The notes beneath the pieces were generated by a model. That model had not been told where the DNA came from. It saw only the letters and a program-made list of their open reading frames with translations, and searched no databases. Position numbers and translations under genes: made by a program. 64,000 nucleotides of DNA from Actinophytocola sp035634895 (GTDB lineage: Bacteria; Actinomycetota; Actinomycetes; Mycobacteriales; Pseudonocardiaceae): contig NZ_DASQCC010000194.1 of NCBI RefSeq assembly GCF_035634895.1, forward strand, positions 19,105 to 83,104. Direction: 5' to 3'. Below, one piece after another: positions 33,676-41,561 of this stretch; the stretch's first letter is position 1; each line of letters opens with the position of its first letter.

Positions 33676-34910
33676 GCCGGCGCCTCCTGTTCCTGTGCCT
33701 GGACGACGGGCACGACCGTGGGGTCCTCCAGCACCCGGCGCAGCGACGCCAACGCGCCGCCGGTGGTCGCCGCGGTGAAGCCGAGCCGCGAGCCGACCAC
33801 TCTCGCGCCGCCGGCGCCGGGTGCGAGGACATGGGCCACGACCTGGCTGCGAATCGGCTCGACCAGCCACTCGGGCAGCGCGGCGAAGTAGCCGCCGAGC
33901 ACCACCACGGCCGGGTTGAGCATGTTCACCAGGTACGAGACCCCGAGACCCAGCGCGATCGCGATCTGGTGCAACGCGTCGAGCGTGCGCCGGTCATGCT
34001 GTTCCGCGCGGGAGCGGATCATGCGCATGCGCTGGTCGAGATCGAGTGCGGGGTCGCGGATCGGGTCGTCCGGGTCGGCACAGGCGTGCAGCAGCGCGCC
34101 GAGCCCGACCTGGGTCTCCCAGCAGCCGCGGCGCCCGCACGAGCAGTACGGGCCGAGCGGGTCCATGGCCATGTGCCCGATCTCGCCGGCGAACCCGCCC
34201 ACGCCCCGGATGAGCCGGCCACCGGCGATCACGCCGCCGCCGATGCCGAAGTCGCCGGTCAGGTAGACGAGGTCGGCGACGTCCATGGCCGCCAACTCCG
34301 CCATGGCGCCGAGGTTCGCGTCGTTGTCGACGACGATCTGGTCGAGCGGGAGGTCCGTGCGGGCGGCGAGGCCGTCGACGACCGCGACGTCCCGCCAGCG
34401 CAGCCGCGGCGAGAAGGTGACCGTGCCGGCCTCCGTGTCCACCAGGCCGGGGACGGAGACGGTGACGCCGATGGCGTTCTTGAGGCCGGCCATGGCCTCG
34501 GTCACCAGCTGGGCGAGCTGGGCGAGCGTCTGCTCGGGCCCGGCCGCCGGCACGTCCACGGTGGCTCGCTTCTGGAACAGGACCTCGCCGCTGAGGTTGG
34601 TGACGAGCGCGCTGACGTGCCCGACATGCACGTCCAGGCCGATGCCGCACACGCTGTCGGGCCGCAGGTCGACCAGCTGGCCGGGGCGTCCCTGCCCGCC
34701 GGCGGACACCCCGGCGTCGTGCACGAGCCCCCGCGTCTCGAGGTCGGTGACGAGGCTGGAGACGGTCGCCTTGGAGAGCCCGGACCGCACCGCGAGCTGG
34801 GCCCGCGAGAGCGCCCCGTGCTCCCTGAGGGTGCGCACGAGCAGCGCGAGGTTCCCTCGGCGCAGACCCGCCTGGTCTGCGGGGCGGCTCTGGCCCACCG
34901 GCGCTCCCAC
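33672..34910 (-). CDS. ROK-family transcriptional regulator of the sugar operon
   Basis: 412 residues. An N-terminal MarR/winged helix about 18-75 (LREHGALSRAQLAVRSGLSKATVSSLVTDL) is followed by a ROK sugar-kinase-like domain with the conserved GLVDTEAGTV, DNDANLGAMAE, GIGGGVIAGGRL and GFAGEIGHMA, and the zinc motif CSCGRRGCWE. As first gene of the operon with a 4-base overlap to the importer ATPase, it is the local regulator, probably a repressor released by the imported sugar, as with XylR and the ROK7B7/xylFGH pairing of Streptomyces (established family; the ligand is inferred). Start GTG 34910. Confidence 0.9.
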   Translation of the reverse strand: MGAPVGQSRPADQAGLRRGNLALLVRTLREHGALSRAQLAVRSGLSKATVSSLVTDLETRGLVHDAGVSAGGQGRPGQLVDLRPDSVCGIGLDVHVGHVSALVTNLSGEVLFQKRATVDVPAAGPEQTLAQLAQLVTEAMAGLKNAIGVTVSVPGLVDTEAGTVTFSPRLRWRDVAVVDGLAARTDLPLDQIVVDNDANLGAMAELAAMDVADLVYLTGDFGIGGGVIAGGRLIRGVGGFAGEIGHMAMDPLGPYCSCGRRGCWETQVGLGALLHACADPDDPIRDPALDLDQRMRMIRSRAEQHDRRTLDALHQIAIALGLGVSYLVNMLNPAVVVLGGYFAALPEWLVEPIRSQVVAHVLAPGAGGARVVGSRLGFTAATTGGALASLRRVLEDPTVVPVVQAQEQEAPA

Positions 34911-35351
34911 TTCGTTGAGTGCCCGATCGAAGACCGGTGCTCTAACTCACAAAGAAGACTGTCTCAGGGGGACATAGGTCTGCAATAGTCCGATTGGCGC
35001 AACATCTTACCCGATCTTTCGTCCCGAATCGTCAAAAGAAGCGCTGCCCCAGCGAGAAGTCCCCCGCCCACCACCCCCCGTCCGCCCCCAAAAACCCGCG
35101 AGTCCCGCGTTCAACCATGGCGAGTCCCGCGTTCGCACATACCGAGTTGCGGTTTCGTGCAGACGGCGTGTGCACGAAACCGCAACTCAGGGTGTGTGAA
35201 CGCGGGACTCGATGTGCTCGGACCCGGGACGGGACTCGGCGTGCTCGAACACCGGACTCGGTGTGCGTGAACGCGGGACTCTGGGTGGTTGAACGCGGGA
35301 CTCGGTGTGCTTGAACGCGGGACTCGCGGTGTGTGAAGGCGGGACTCGCGG
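34911..35351. other. 441-bp intergenic region: ROK-operon leader plus repeat array
   Basis: The left 180 bp (34911-35090) is the upstream region of the sugar operon and is less GC-rich than its surroundings, as expected for a promoter and operator, although I cannot name exact sites. The right part (35094-35350) is filled by GAGTCCCGCGTTC repeats ending at the stop of the next ROK gene. No gene. Confidence 0.55.
35100..35347. repeat. Array of GAGTCCCGCGTTC repeats around an 18-bp perfect hairpin
   Basis: Forward units lie at 35100-35112 and 35122-35134. Inverted units (GAACGCGGGACTC) lie at 35198-35210, 35269-35281, 35291-35303 and 35312-35324, with degenerate copies near 35232, 35245 and 35335. 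The centre is a perfect 18-bp inverted repeat (35144-35161 with 35171-35188, nine-base loop). Forward units are left of the hairpin and inverted units right of it, so the whole array can fold back on itself. Confidence 0.9.
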
Positions 35352-36554
35352 TTAGTTCATGGGGGCGAAGGCTCGGTCGGTTGCTGACCATGCCGCGCCG
35401 GTTACGCCGGCGATCTCGCCCAGCTCCGACAGGACTATCGGGAGGTTGCCGGTCGCCAGGGGGAGTGAGCGGCGGTAGACGGAGCTGCGGACCTCGGCGA
35501 GGAGTGGGTGGCCCAGGCGGGAGACGCCGCCGCCGATGACCACGATGCCCGGGTTGAGGAAGCTCACCAGCGACGCGACCACGTGGCCCAGGCGGCGGCC
35601 GCCTTCGCGGACCAGGTTCGCGGCGGCGAAGTCGCCGGCCGTGGCGGCCTCGCCCACGTCCTGGGCGGTCAGCTTGCCCCGGTCGGTCAGCTTCTCGGCC
35701 AGCATGGCCGAACGGCCGGAGCGGGCCAGGGTCAGCGCGTCGCGGGCCAGTGCCGAGCCGCCGAAGTACGCCTCCAGGCAGCCGACCTCGCCGCACGCGC
35801 AGGCGGGACCGTAGTCGTCGAGACGGATGTGGCCGATGTCGCCCGCCGTGCCCGCGACCCCGCGGTACACCTTGCCGCCGAGCACGATGCCGCAGCCGAT
35901 GCCGGTGCCGACCTTCACGAAGATGAGGTCGTCGAGCGAGCGGGCCACGCCTGCGTGCCGCTCGCCCAGCGCCATGACGTTGACGTCATTGTCGACGGTG
36001 ACCGGACAGTCCCACTTCCCGGCCAGCTCGTCACGTACCGGGTAGCGGTCCCAGCCGGGCATGATCGGCGGCGCGACCGGCATGCCGTCACGGAAGCTCA
36101 CCGGGCCGGGCAGGCCGATGCCGGCGCCCATCAGGCGACCGGGCGCCTTCTGCAGCACGCGGGCGGCGAGGTCGACGATGCGGCCGAGCACGGGGGTGGG
36201 GCCGAGCCGGACCTCACAGTCCTCGCTCTCGATGGCCAGGACCTCGCACCGGCCGTCGGTGAGCGCGACGTTGATCGAGGTCGCACCCACGTCCGCGGCG
36301 ATGAAGCGCAGGTCGTCGGCGAGATGCACGAGCGTCGAGCGGCGGCCGCCCCTGCTCGCGGCCGGGCCGCCGATCTCGACCAGTCCGGTGTCGACCAGCC
36401 GCGCGAGCTCGCCGGTCAGCTTGGCCCTGGGCAGGTCGAGCCGTTCCCCGAGGGCTACGCGGGACATCGGGCCCTCGTCGCGCAGCAACGCGAGCAGTCG
36501 CGACTGCTGCCGCGAGGACACCTTCACCTGCTGCCCCGTGGTCGGCGAGTTCAC
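35352..36554 (-). CDS. ROK-family transcriptional regulator / sugar kinase-like protein
   Basis: 400 residues. A winged-helix DNA-binding domain about 12-70 (LLALLRDEGPMSRVALGERL) is joined to a ROK domain with AADVGATSINVAL, GIGLPGPVSF, VDNDVNVMALGE, GTGIGCGIVLGGKVY, GTAGDIGHIRL, the zinc motif CACGEVGCLEAYFGG and GIVVIGGGVSRLG. It has no adjacent sugar genes on its own transcript, and the array at its 3' end separates it from the sugar operon. The GTG at 36554 is followed by a typical N-terminus. The regulated genes are unknown. Confidence 0.88.
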   Translation of the reverse strand: MNSPTTGQQVKVSSRQQSRLLALLRDEGPMSRVALGERLDLPRAKLTGELARLVDTGLVEIGGPAASRGGRRSTLVHLADDLRFIAADVGATSINVALTDGRCEVLAIESEDCEVRLGPTPVLGRIVDLAARVLQKAPGRLMGAGIGLPGPVSFRDGMPVAPPIMPGWDRYPVRDELAGKWDCPVTVDNDVNVMALGERHAGVARSLDDLIFVKVGTGIGCGIVLGGKVYRGVAGTAGDIGHIRLDDYGPACACGEVGCLEAYFGGSALARDALTLARSGRSAMLAEKLTDRGKLTAQDVGEAATAGDFAAANLVREGGRRLGHVVASLVSFLNPGIVVIGGGVSRLGHPLLAEVRSSVYRRSLPLATGNLPIVLSELGEIAGVTGAAWSATDRAFAPMN

Positions 36555-36672
36555 ATGTTCAATCTAACCCCGAACGGGTACGCGCTAGTCGTAGACTGCG
36601 CGCCGCCGCGTCCCCGAGTCCCCACCGGATCGCGCGGCATGTCCACCCCAACAACCACCTGGAGTAACGAAC

Positions 36673-36870
36673 ATGGCCGCGAAGTTCGAGATCTACGAGG
36701 ACGGCAAGGGCGAGTTCCGGTTCCGGCTGAAGGCCGGCAACGGTGAGATCGTGGCGACCGGCGAGAGCTACAAGTCCAAGGCCGGCGTGATCAACGGGGT
36801 CGACGCGGTCAAGCGCGCGGCGGCCGAAGCGGAGATCGACGACAAGACCGACGAGAAGGCGAAGGCCTGA
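36673..36870 (+). CDS. YegP-family protein (DUF1508)
   Basis: 65 residues with one DUF1508 unit: KFEIYEDGKGEFRFRLKAGNGE, then SYKSKAGVINGVDAVK, and a Lys/Glu-rich tail. The fold is a small beta-rich domain of unknown role found in many bacteria, often as tandem units. GGAG lies eight bases before the ATG. It is monocistronic and followed by strong hairpins at 36888-36941. Confidence 0.9.
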   Translation: MAAKFEIYEDGKGEFRFRLKAGNGEIVATGESYKSKAGVINGVDAVKRAAAEAEIDDKTDEKAKA

Positions 36871-36887
36871 TCGTTTTTCACTCGAAA

Positions 36888-36941
36888 GAGGGCTTTGCGA
36901 GCGCCCGCTAGCAAAGCCCCTCTCTCGGGACTTCGAGAGGG
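36888..36941 (+). terminator. Two overlapping alternative hairpins after the DUF1508 gene
   Basis: GAGGGCTTTGC (36888-36898) pairs with the GCAAAGCCC-containing arm at 36911-36922. CCCTCTC (36917-36923) can instead pair with GAGAGGG (36935-36941). The right arm of the first stem is the left arm of the second, so they exclude one another. They most likely terminate the DUF1508 transcript ahead of the next gene. Confidence 0.6.
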
Positions 36942-36969
36942 TCACGGTTCCCATATGACTGAGAAGCCC

Positions 36970-36981
36970 TAGGCTGCCAAC
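36970..36981 (+). promoter_or_regulatory. -10 element of a leaderless transcript
   Basis: TAGGCT (36970-36975) lies exactly six bases before the GTG at 36982, and no ribosome-binding site precedes the GTG. This is the classic leaderless arrangement in actinobacteria. Confidence 0.55.
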
Positions 36982-38304
36982 GTGCGCCTTGCAGCCACCA
37001 GGTTCGTGCCGGCCTTCATCTTGTCACTATGCGCCCTGGTCATCACCGCAATCGTCGCCGCCCCGGGTGCCGTTGCCGCACGCAACGCACGCCAGGGGCA
37101 GCCGAGCAACGGGGACAACGACGCCACGCAGGGGGCCTGCCAGCATCGGGAGCTTCCCCCGCCGCCGATCGACACGTCGGAGGAGCCGAAGCCGGGCACG
37201 CCGAGCCCACAACCACTCCCTGTTCCTGAGGACCCCGTCGGGGGAGCACGGATGGGTGAGTGCGGCATGGTTCAGCCCGAGAACGCCCCTGCGGCGCCCG
37301 CTGTGACGGCCGCCACATGGGTGATTTCCGACCTCGAGTCCGGCGACGTGCTCGCCGCCAAGGACCCGCACGCCCGCGAGCGTCCGGCGTCGCTGATCAA
37401 GGTCCTGCTGGCCATCGTCGTCATCCGCGAGCTGCGCCCGGACCAGGTCATCACGGGCACGCAGGAGGACGCGAACCAGGAGGGCACGCGGGTCGGCATC
37501 GGGGAGGGCGGCCAGTACACGGTCGACCAGCTGCTGCACGCCCTCGTGATGCGCTCGGGCAACGACGCCGCGTTCGCGCTGTCCCGCGCGCTCGGCGGCG
37601 CGGACGCCGCGACGGACAAGATGGACGCGCTGGCCAAGGAGATGGGCGCGCTCGACACGCGGGCCGCGACCCCGTCCGGCCTGGACGGTCCCGGCATGAC
37701 GACGTCCGCGTACGACATGAGCCTGATCTTCCGCGCGGCGATGAAGCACGAGGAGTTCGCCGCCGCGGCGAAGACCCAGAAGATCGACTTCCCGGGTTAC
37801 GGCGGCCGACCGGGCTTCCAGGTCAACAACGACAACCATCTGCTCCGCGAGTACGAGGGCTTCCTCGGCGGCAAGACCGGCTTCACCGACGACGCGCGGC
37901 ACACCTACGTCGGCGCGGCGGAGCGCAACGGCCGGCGCCTGGCGGTCGTGCTGCTGCGTGGTGAGCGCGAGCAGGCGCCACTGTCGAAGCAGGGCGCGGC
38001 GCTCCTGGACTACGGCTTCACCCTGGCGACCGCGAAGACCAAGCCGGTCGGCGAGCTGGTGAGCAAGTCACCGGAGGCACAGCCCAAGCAGGACGGCAGC
38101 GCGGAGAAGGACGACGCGGCGAGCCGGCCCGTGAGCGGCGAGCCGACCTCGGACTCGGCGCGCGCGTCGGCCGATGCGGACCGCTCGGCCTTCGGCAACG
38201 TCGGCCTGCCGCTGGTCATCCTGGCCTCCGTCGGGATCCTCGCCGTCGCCGGCATGTGGTACCGACGCCGCAGGGCCCGCCTGGCCCGCGCGAACCGCGG
38301 CTAG
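36982..38304 (+). CDS. D-alanyl-D-alanine carboxypeptidase (penicillin-binding protein, S11)
   Basis: 440 residues. A signal peptide (to about residue 33, GAVAARN) and a Pro-rich linker (57-88) precede the S11 transpeptidase-like domain with SLIK (nucleophile Ser), SGN (MRSGNDAAFAL) and KTG (GGKTGFTDDARHTYVG). A low-complexity Ser/Ala/Asp segment leads to a C-terminal transmembrane helix (about 409-426) and a basic tail (YRRRRARLARANRG), so the enzyme is anchored at the outer face of the membrane. It trims peptidoglycan stem peptides. It lies next to yihY and trpS in the same order I recall for dacB1-region genes in mycobacteria. Confidence 0.92.
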   Translation: MRLAATRFVPAFILSLCALVITAIVAAPGAVAARNARQGQPSNGDNDATQGACQHRELPPPPIDTSEEPKPGTPSPQPLPVPEDPVGGARMGECGMVQPENAPAAPAVTAATWVISDLESGDVLAAKDPHARERPASLIKVLLAIVVIRELRPDQVITGTQEDANQEGTRVGIGEGGQYTVDQLLHALVMRSGNDAAFALSRALGGADAATDKMDALAKEMGALDTRAATPSGLDGPGMTTSAYDMSLIFRAAMKHEEFAAAAKTQKIDFPGYGGRPGFQVNNDNHLLREYEGFLGGKTGFTDDARHTYVGAAERNGRRLAVVLLRGEREQAPLSKQGAALLDYGFTLATAKTKPVGELVSKSPEAQPKQDGSAEKDDAASRPVSGEPTSDSARASADADRSAFGNVGLPLVILASVGILAVAGMWYRRRRARLARANRG

Positions 38305-38341
38305 CGCGGCGCCGAGGCTAGAGCGGTGTCGAGAGGCGGGC

Positions 38342-39337
38342 CTAGTCCGAGCGGCGCTTCCGGCCCCGCAGCAGCAGACCCAGCAGGGCGCCCGCGCCGA
38401 GGAGTCCCGCCGCGGCGCCCGGGGTCGGGCCCTTCTGGACGACCATCCGCGGGCTGATCACGGCCGGCGGCGGTGGCGGCGGTATCGGGGCGACGAAGTT
38501 CTCCCTGGCGGTGGCCGTCCACGCCGTGATGAACAGCAGGAAGCGCGACACCAGGTTCGCGAACACCAGCAGACCGATGATCGGACCGAACAGCTGGCCG
38601 GACGGCGAGCTCGTCACGCTCGCCAGGTACACCGCGAAGACCTGTTTCAGCAGCTCGAACCCGACCGAAGCCGCGGCCGCGCCACGGACCGCCGAGCGGA
38701 CCCCCACCTTCTCGCGGGGCAGCCGCGACAGCACCCACAGGAACACCAGCCAGTTCGCCACCAGTGACAGCACGATCGTGGCCACCCGCAGCAGGAACAC
38801 CGCCCACGCGTCGTCGTCGAGGCCGACCAAGCCGAGCAGCCACGAACCCAGCCCGCCCCCGGCGGCGGACAGTCCGAACGAGACCGCCAGCGCCAGCCCG
38901 AGCCCGAGCAGTGCCAGCAGGTCCTTGATCGTCGTGCTGAGGAACGGGCGCTGCTTGTGCTCCAGCCCCCACTGCGCGGTCAGGGCATCACGCAGGTTCG
39001 ACATCCAACCGAGGCCGGAGTACAGCGCGGCGAGCAGGCCGAGGATTCCGACCGTGCTGCGCGACTTGATGGCCTCGTCGACGACGTCGGTGATCGTCTC
39101 GCCCAGCCCGGACGGCACCGCGTCGGTGATGCCGTGCTTCATTTCCGTCAGCAGGGCGTCGTTGCCGGCCAACACGAAACCGGCGATAGCGAAGGCGATC
39201 ATCAACAATGGGAACAGCGAGAGCACGCTGAAATACGTGATGGCGGCGGCGTAATGGTTGCCATAGCGCTCGGTGAACGCCTCGCCCGCCCGTGCGAGAT
39301 GGTCGAGCCACGGCCGCGCCCGCCGCTGCCGGGTCAT
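38342..39337 (-). CDS. YihY/BrkB-family integral membrane protein
   Basis: 331 residues with about six membrane helices and the family motifs YGNHYAAAITYFSVLSLFPLLM near residues 25-46 and YSGLGWMSNLRDALTAQW. A Pro-rich stretch (APIPPPPPPAV) and a final Arg/Lys tail after a last hydrophobic segment are visible. The function is unknown despite the old ribonuclease BN name. The frame is open to a TTG at 39370, but the ATG at 39337 gives the family-like N-terminus MTRQRRARPW. It lies directly downstream of trpS (63-base gap). Confidence 0.85.
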   Translation of the reverse strand: MTRQRRARPWLDHLARAGEAFTERYGNHYAAAITYFSVLSLFPLLMIAFAIAGFVLAGNDALLTEMKHGITDAVPSGLGETITDVVDEAIKSRSTVGILGLLAALYSGLGWMSNLRDALTAQWGLEHKQRPFLSTTIKDLLALLGLGLALAVSFGLSAAGGGLGSWLLGLVGLDDDAWAVFLLRVATIVLSLVANWLVFLWVLSRLPREKVGVRSAVRGAAAASVGFELLKQVFAVYLASVTSSPSGQLFGPIIGLLVFANLVSRFLLFITAWTATARENFVAPIPPPPPPAVISPRMVVQKGPTPGAAAGLLGAGALLGLLLRGRKRRSD

Positions 39338-39400
39338 GAACGATTCTTTTTTGTCCGCCGCCACGGGCAAACGTTAGCCGCGCCAGACGGTCCGTGCACG

Positions 39401-40420
39401 TTAGGACGGCGCGAGGAAACCCAGCTTGTCGTAGGTCCTGGCGAGCGTCCGGCCGGCGACCTCGCGGGCCCGCTCGGCGCCGCGCGAGAGGATCTTGTCC
39501 AGCTCGGCCGGGTCGTCCAGGTACGCCCGCACCCGCTCCCGCACCGGCGTGACGAACTCGACGAGCGCCTCGGCGACCTCCTTCTTCAGGTCGCCGTAGC
39601 CCTTGCCGGCGTAGTCGTCCTGCAGCTGCGCGGTGGTGCGGTCGGTGAAGGCCGACAGGATCGCCAGCAAGTTAGACACACCCGGCTTGTGCTCGGGGTC
39701 GTACCGGATCTCCCGGTCGTTGTCGGTCACCGCCGAGCGGATCTTCTTGGCCGACACCTTGGGGTCGTCGAGCAGGTCGACGATGCCGGCCGGCGAGGAC
39801 GAGGACTTGCTCATCTTCGAGCCGGGGTCCTGCAGGTCGTAGATCTTGGCCGCGTCCTTGAGGATGTACGGCTCCGGCAGCACGAACGTGCGGCCGAAAC
39901 GGGAGTTGAAGCGCTGCGCGAGGTCGCGGGTCAGCTCGAGGTGCTGGCGCTGGTCCTCACCGACGGGCACATGGTTGGCCTGGTAGCAGAGGATGTCCGC
40001 GGCCTGGAGCGACGGGTAGCCGAACAGGCCGAGCGTGATCCGGTCCTGCGCCTGCTTGGCGGACTTGTCCTTGAACTGGGTCATCCGGCTGGCCTCGCCG
40101 AAGCCGGTGAGGCACTGCATGACCCAGCCCAGCTGCGCGTGCTCCGGCACCTGGCTCTGCACGAACAGCGTGGCGCGCTCGGGGTCGATGCCCAGCGCCA
40201 ACAGCTGCGCGGCGGAGATCCTGGTGCGCTTGCGCAGCAGCTTGGGGTCGTGCTCGACGGTGATCGCGTGCAGGTCGACCACGCAGTAGAACGTGTCGTG
40301 CGTGTCCTGCATGGCGACCCACTGACGCACCGCGCCGAGGTAGTTGCCGAGGTGGAACGAGTCAGCCGTCGGCTGGATCCCGGACAGTACGCGCGGGCGA
40401 CGTTCTTGCGTTTCCGTCAC
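39401..40420 (-). CDS. trpS: Tryptophan-tRNA ligase
   Basis: 339 residues, class I aminoacyl-tRNA synthetase. RVLSGIQPTADSFHLGNYLG contains the HIGH-type motif HLGN, SLQAADILCYQANHVPVGEDQRQH is the tryptophan/ATP site, and SKMSKSSSS is the KMSKS loop. It charges tRNA-Trp. The start is GTG at 40420. A small membrane-protein gene lies 18 bases upstream and probably shares the transcript. Confidence 0.96.
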   Translation of the reverse strand: MTETQERRPRVLSGIQPTADSFHLGNYLGAVRQWVAMQDTHDTFYCVVDLHAITVEHDPKLLRKRTRISAAQLLALGIDPERATLFVQSQVPEHAQLGWVMQCLTGFGEASRMTQFKDKSAKQAQDRITLGLFGYPSLQAADILCYQANHVPVGEDQRQHLELTRDLAQRFNSRFGRTFVLPEPYILKDAAKIYDLQDPGSKMSKSSSSPAGIVDLLDDPKVSAKKIRSAVTDNDREIRYDPEHKPGVSNLLAILSAFTDRTTAQLQDDYAGKGYGDLKKEVAEALVEFVTPVRERVRAYLDDPAELDKILSRGAERAREVAGRTLARTYDKLGFLAPS

Positions 40421-40438
40421 TCCCCGATTCTGCCAGGG

Positions 40439-40726
40439 TCAGACGACGGCCTTGTCGGTGACCGTCGGCTCCGGCCGGGGTTTCGGGGCCGGGGAAAGGC
40501 CGCGGCGGCGGTGCCGCAGCAGGCCGGTCACCAGGCCACCCAGTCCGACGACGACCGCGGCCACACCGACGGGGCCGATGGGGAACTGCATGTTCGATGC
40601 CGCGACGCCGTCCGCCGTGCTGGCGCTCGCCACGACCGCTCCGGTCACCAGGGCGACCGGCACCAGAGAAAAGACCACACTCAGCCGAACTAGCCTGGCG
40701 ACCGCCAGGGCAACTCGGTTGCGCAC
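40439..40726 (-). CDS. Small two-helix membrane protein upstream of trpS
   Basis: 95 residues. A positively charged N-terminus (RNRVALAVARLVRL) leads into a signal-like helix (about 13-32), a short Ser/Ala/Thr outside loop, a second helix (about 52-69) and a basic Pro-rich cytoplasmic tail (RHRRRGLSPAPKPRPEP). GTG 40726 is chosen because AGGAGG is seven bases upstream, although the frame is open further. Its stop is 18 bases from trpS, suggesting one operon. No known family. Confidence 0.6.
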   Translation of the reverse strand: MRNRVALAVARLVRLSVVFSLVPVALVTGAVVASASTADGVAASNMQFPIGPVGVAAVVVGLGGLVTGLLRHRRRGLSPAPKPRPEPTVTDKAVV

Positions 40727-40848
40727 TGGTGCGCCTCCTGTGTTCGTCACCATCGGGTTACACCCGTTTAGGGGTCTTCCGGCCGGGGAACTCCACCGTG
40801 AGTGCTGGCAGGTTAGCCCAATCGGTACGACGCGGGAGAGTAGTCCCC

Positions 40849-41547
40849 CTACCGCGCCGGTGGCCACCCGGGGCCGGCTTCTGCCTGCTGACCTGCGGCG
40901 ATCCAGCCGTTGTCGCTCGCGGTGTCGATCAACGCCGCCATCGCCTCGCCCAGCGCCGTGGACGCCTCACCGATGTGAGCGGTCCGCGTGCGCACGGTGT
41001 CCGCCGTGACACCCGGTGTGCGCCAGGTTCCGCCGCCGGCCATCCAGTTGAGCAGGTTGGGCTCCAGCCGGTCGATGGCCTTCGCGAACCGGGCCTCGGG
41101 GGTCACCCGGGCCTCGAACTCGTCCCAGAGCGCACGGAAGTCGCCGGCCTGGTCGGCCGGCAGCAGCCCGAACAGGCGCTCGGCGGCGGCCAGCTCCCGC
41201 TCGGCCTGGCTGGTCCGGAGCTCGTCGTCGTACAGGGGCGTGTCCCCCGCGTAGATCTCGACGAGGTCGTGCACGACGACGAGCTTGATGGTGTGCCCCA
41301 CGTCGATGGGTTCGTCGGCGTACTCGGCGAGGACCGGGACCATCAGCGCGAGGTGCCACGAGTGCTCCGCGTCGTTCTCCCGCCGCGCCACGGCCGCGAG
41401 CGTCGACGCGCGGAGCACGGTCTTGAGCCGGTCCACCTCGATCAGGAACGCCAGCTGCCGCCCCAACCGGCCGTCTACCGGCAGCGGGCGGCGTTCGACG
41501 AGCAAAGGTTCGTCCACACACGCGACCCTGTCATACGCGGCGGACAC
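40849..41547 (-). CDS. HD-domain phosphohydrolase (YfbR/HDDC2-type 5'-deoxynucleotidase-like)
   Basis: 232 residues. Metal-binding positions are H62 in ENDAEHSWH, H92-D93 in VVVHDLVEIYAGDT, and an Asp in KAIDRLEPNLLNW, the layout of HDDC2/YfbR enzymes that dephosphorylate deoxynucleoside 5'-monophosphates. The start is uncertain: GTG 41547 lies only 14 bases from the divergent MBL gene start, and GTG 41517 is an in-frame alternative. The C-terminus is slightly longer than usual. Confidence 0.82.
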   Translation of the reverse strand: MSAAYDRVACVDEPLLVERRPLPVDGRLGRQLAFLIEVDRLKTVLRASTLAAVARRENDAEHSWHLALMVPVLAEYADEPIDVGHTIKLVVVHDLVEIYAGDTPLYDDELRTSQAERELAAAERLFGLLPADQAGDFRALWDEFEARVTPEARFAKAIDRLEPNLLNWMAGGGTWRTPGVTADTVRTRTAHIGEASTALGEAMAALIDTASDNGWIAAGQQAEAGPGWPPAR

Positions 41548-41561
41548 TAGGCTGCTGGGTC
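41548..41561 (+). promoter_or_regulatory. -10 element for the MBL hydrolase gene
   Basis: TAGGCT at 41548-41553 lies eight bases upstream of the GTG at 41562. The whole gap between the two divergent genes is 14 bases, so the MBL transcript must be leaderless or nearly so, with its -35 inside the neighbouring coding region. Confidence 0.4.

Noticed and set aside
35004..35035. TTGACG and TAAGAT as promoter of the ROK/sugar operon
   Set aside because: The spacer is 20 bases, outside the usual 16-19 range, so it is not listed as a promoter, although the region must contain one.
35100..35347. Possible CRISPR array
   Set aside because: Units are both forward and inverted, spacers are short and unequal, and no cas genes are nearby.
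35032..35351. Open frames across the 35-kb repeat array (peptides like PAFTHTESRV)
   Set aside because: The peptides are translations of the GAGTCCCGCGTTC repeats in different frames, with no start signal and no conserved residues.
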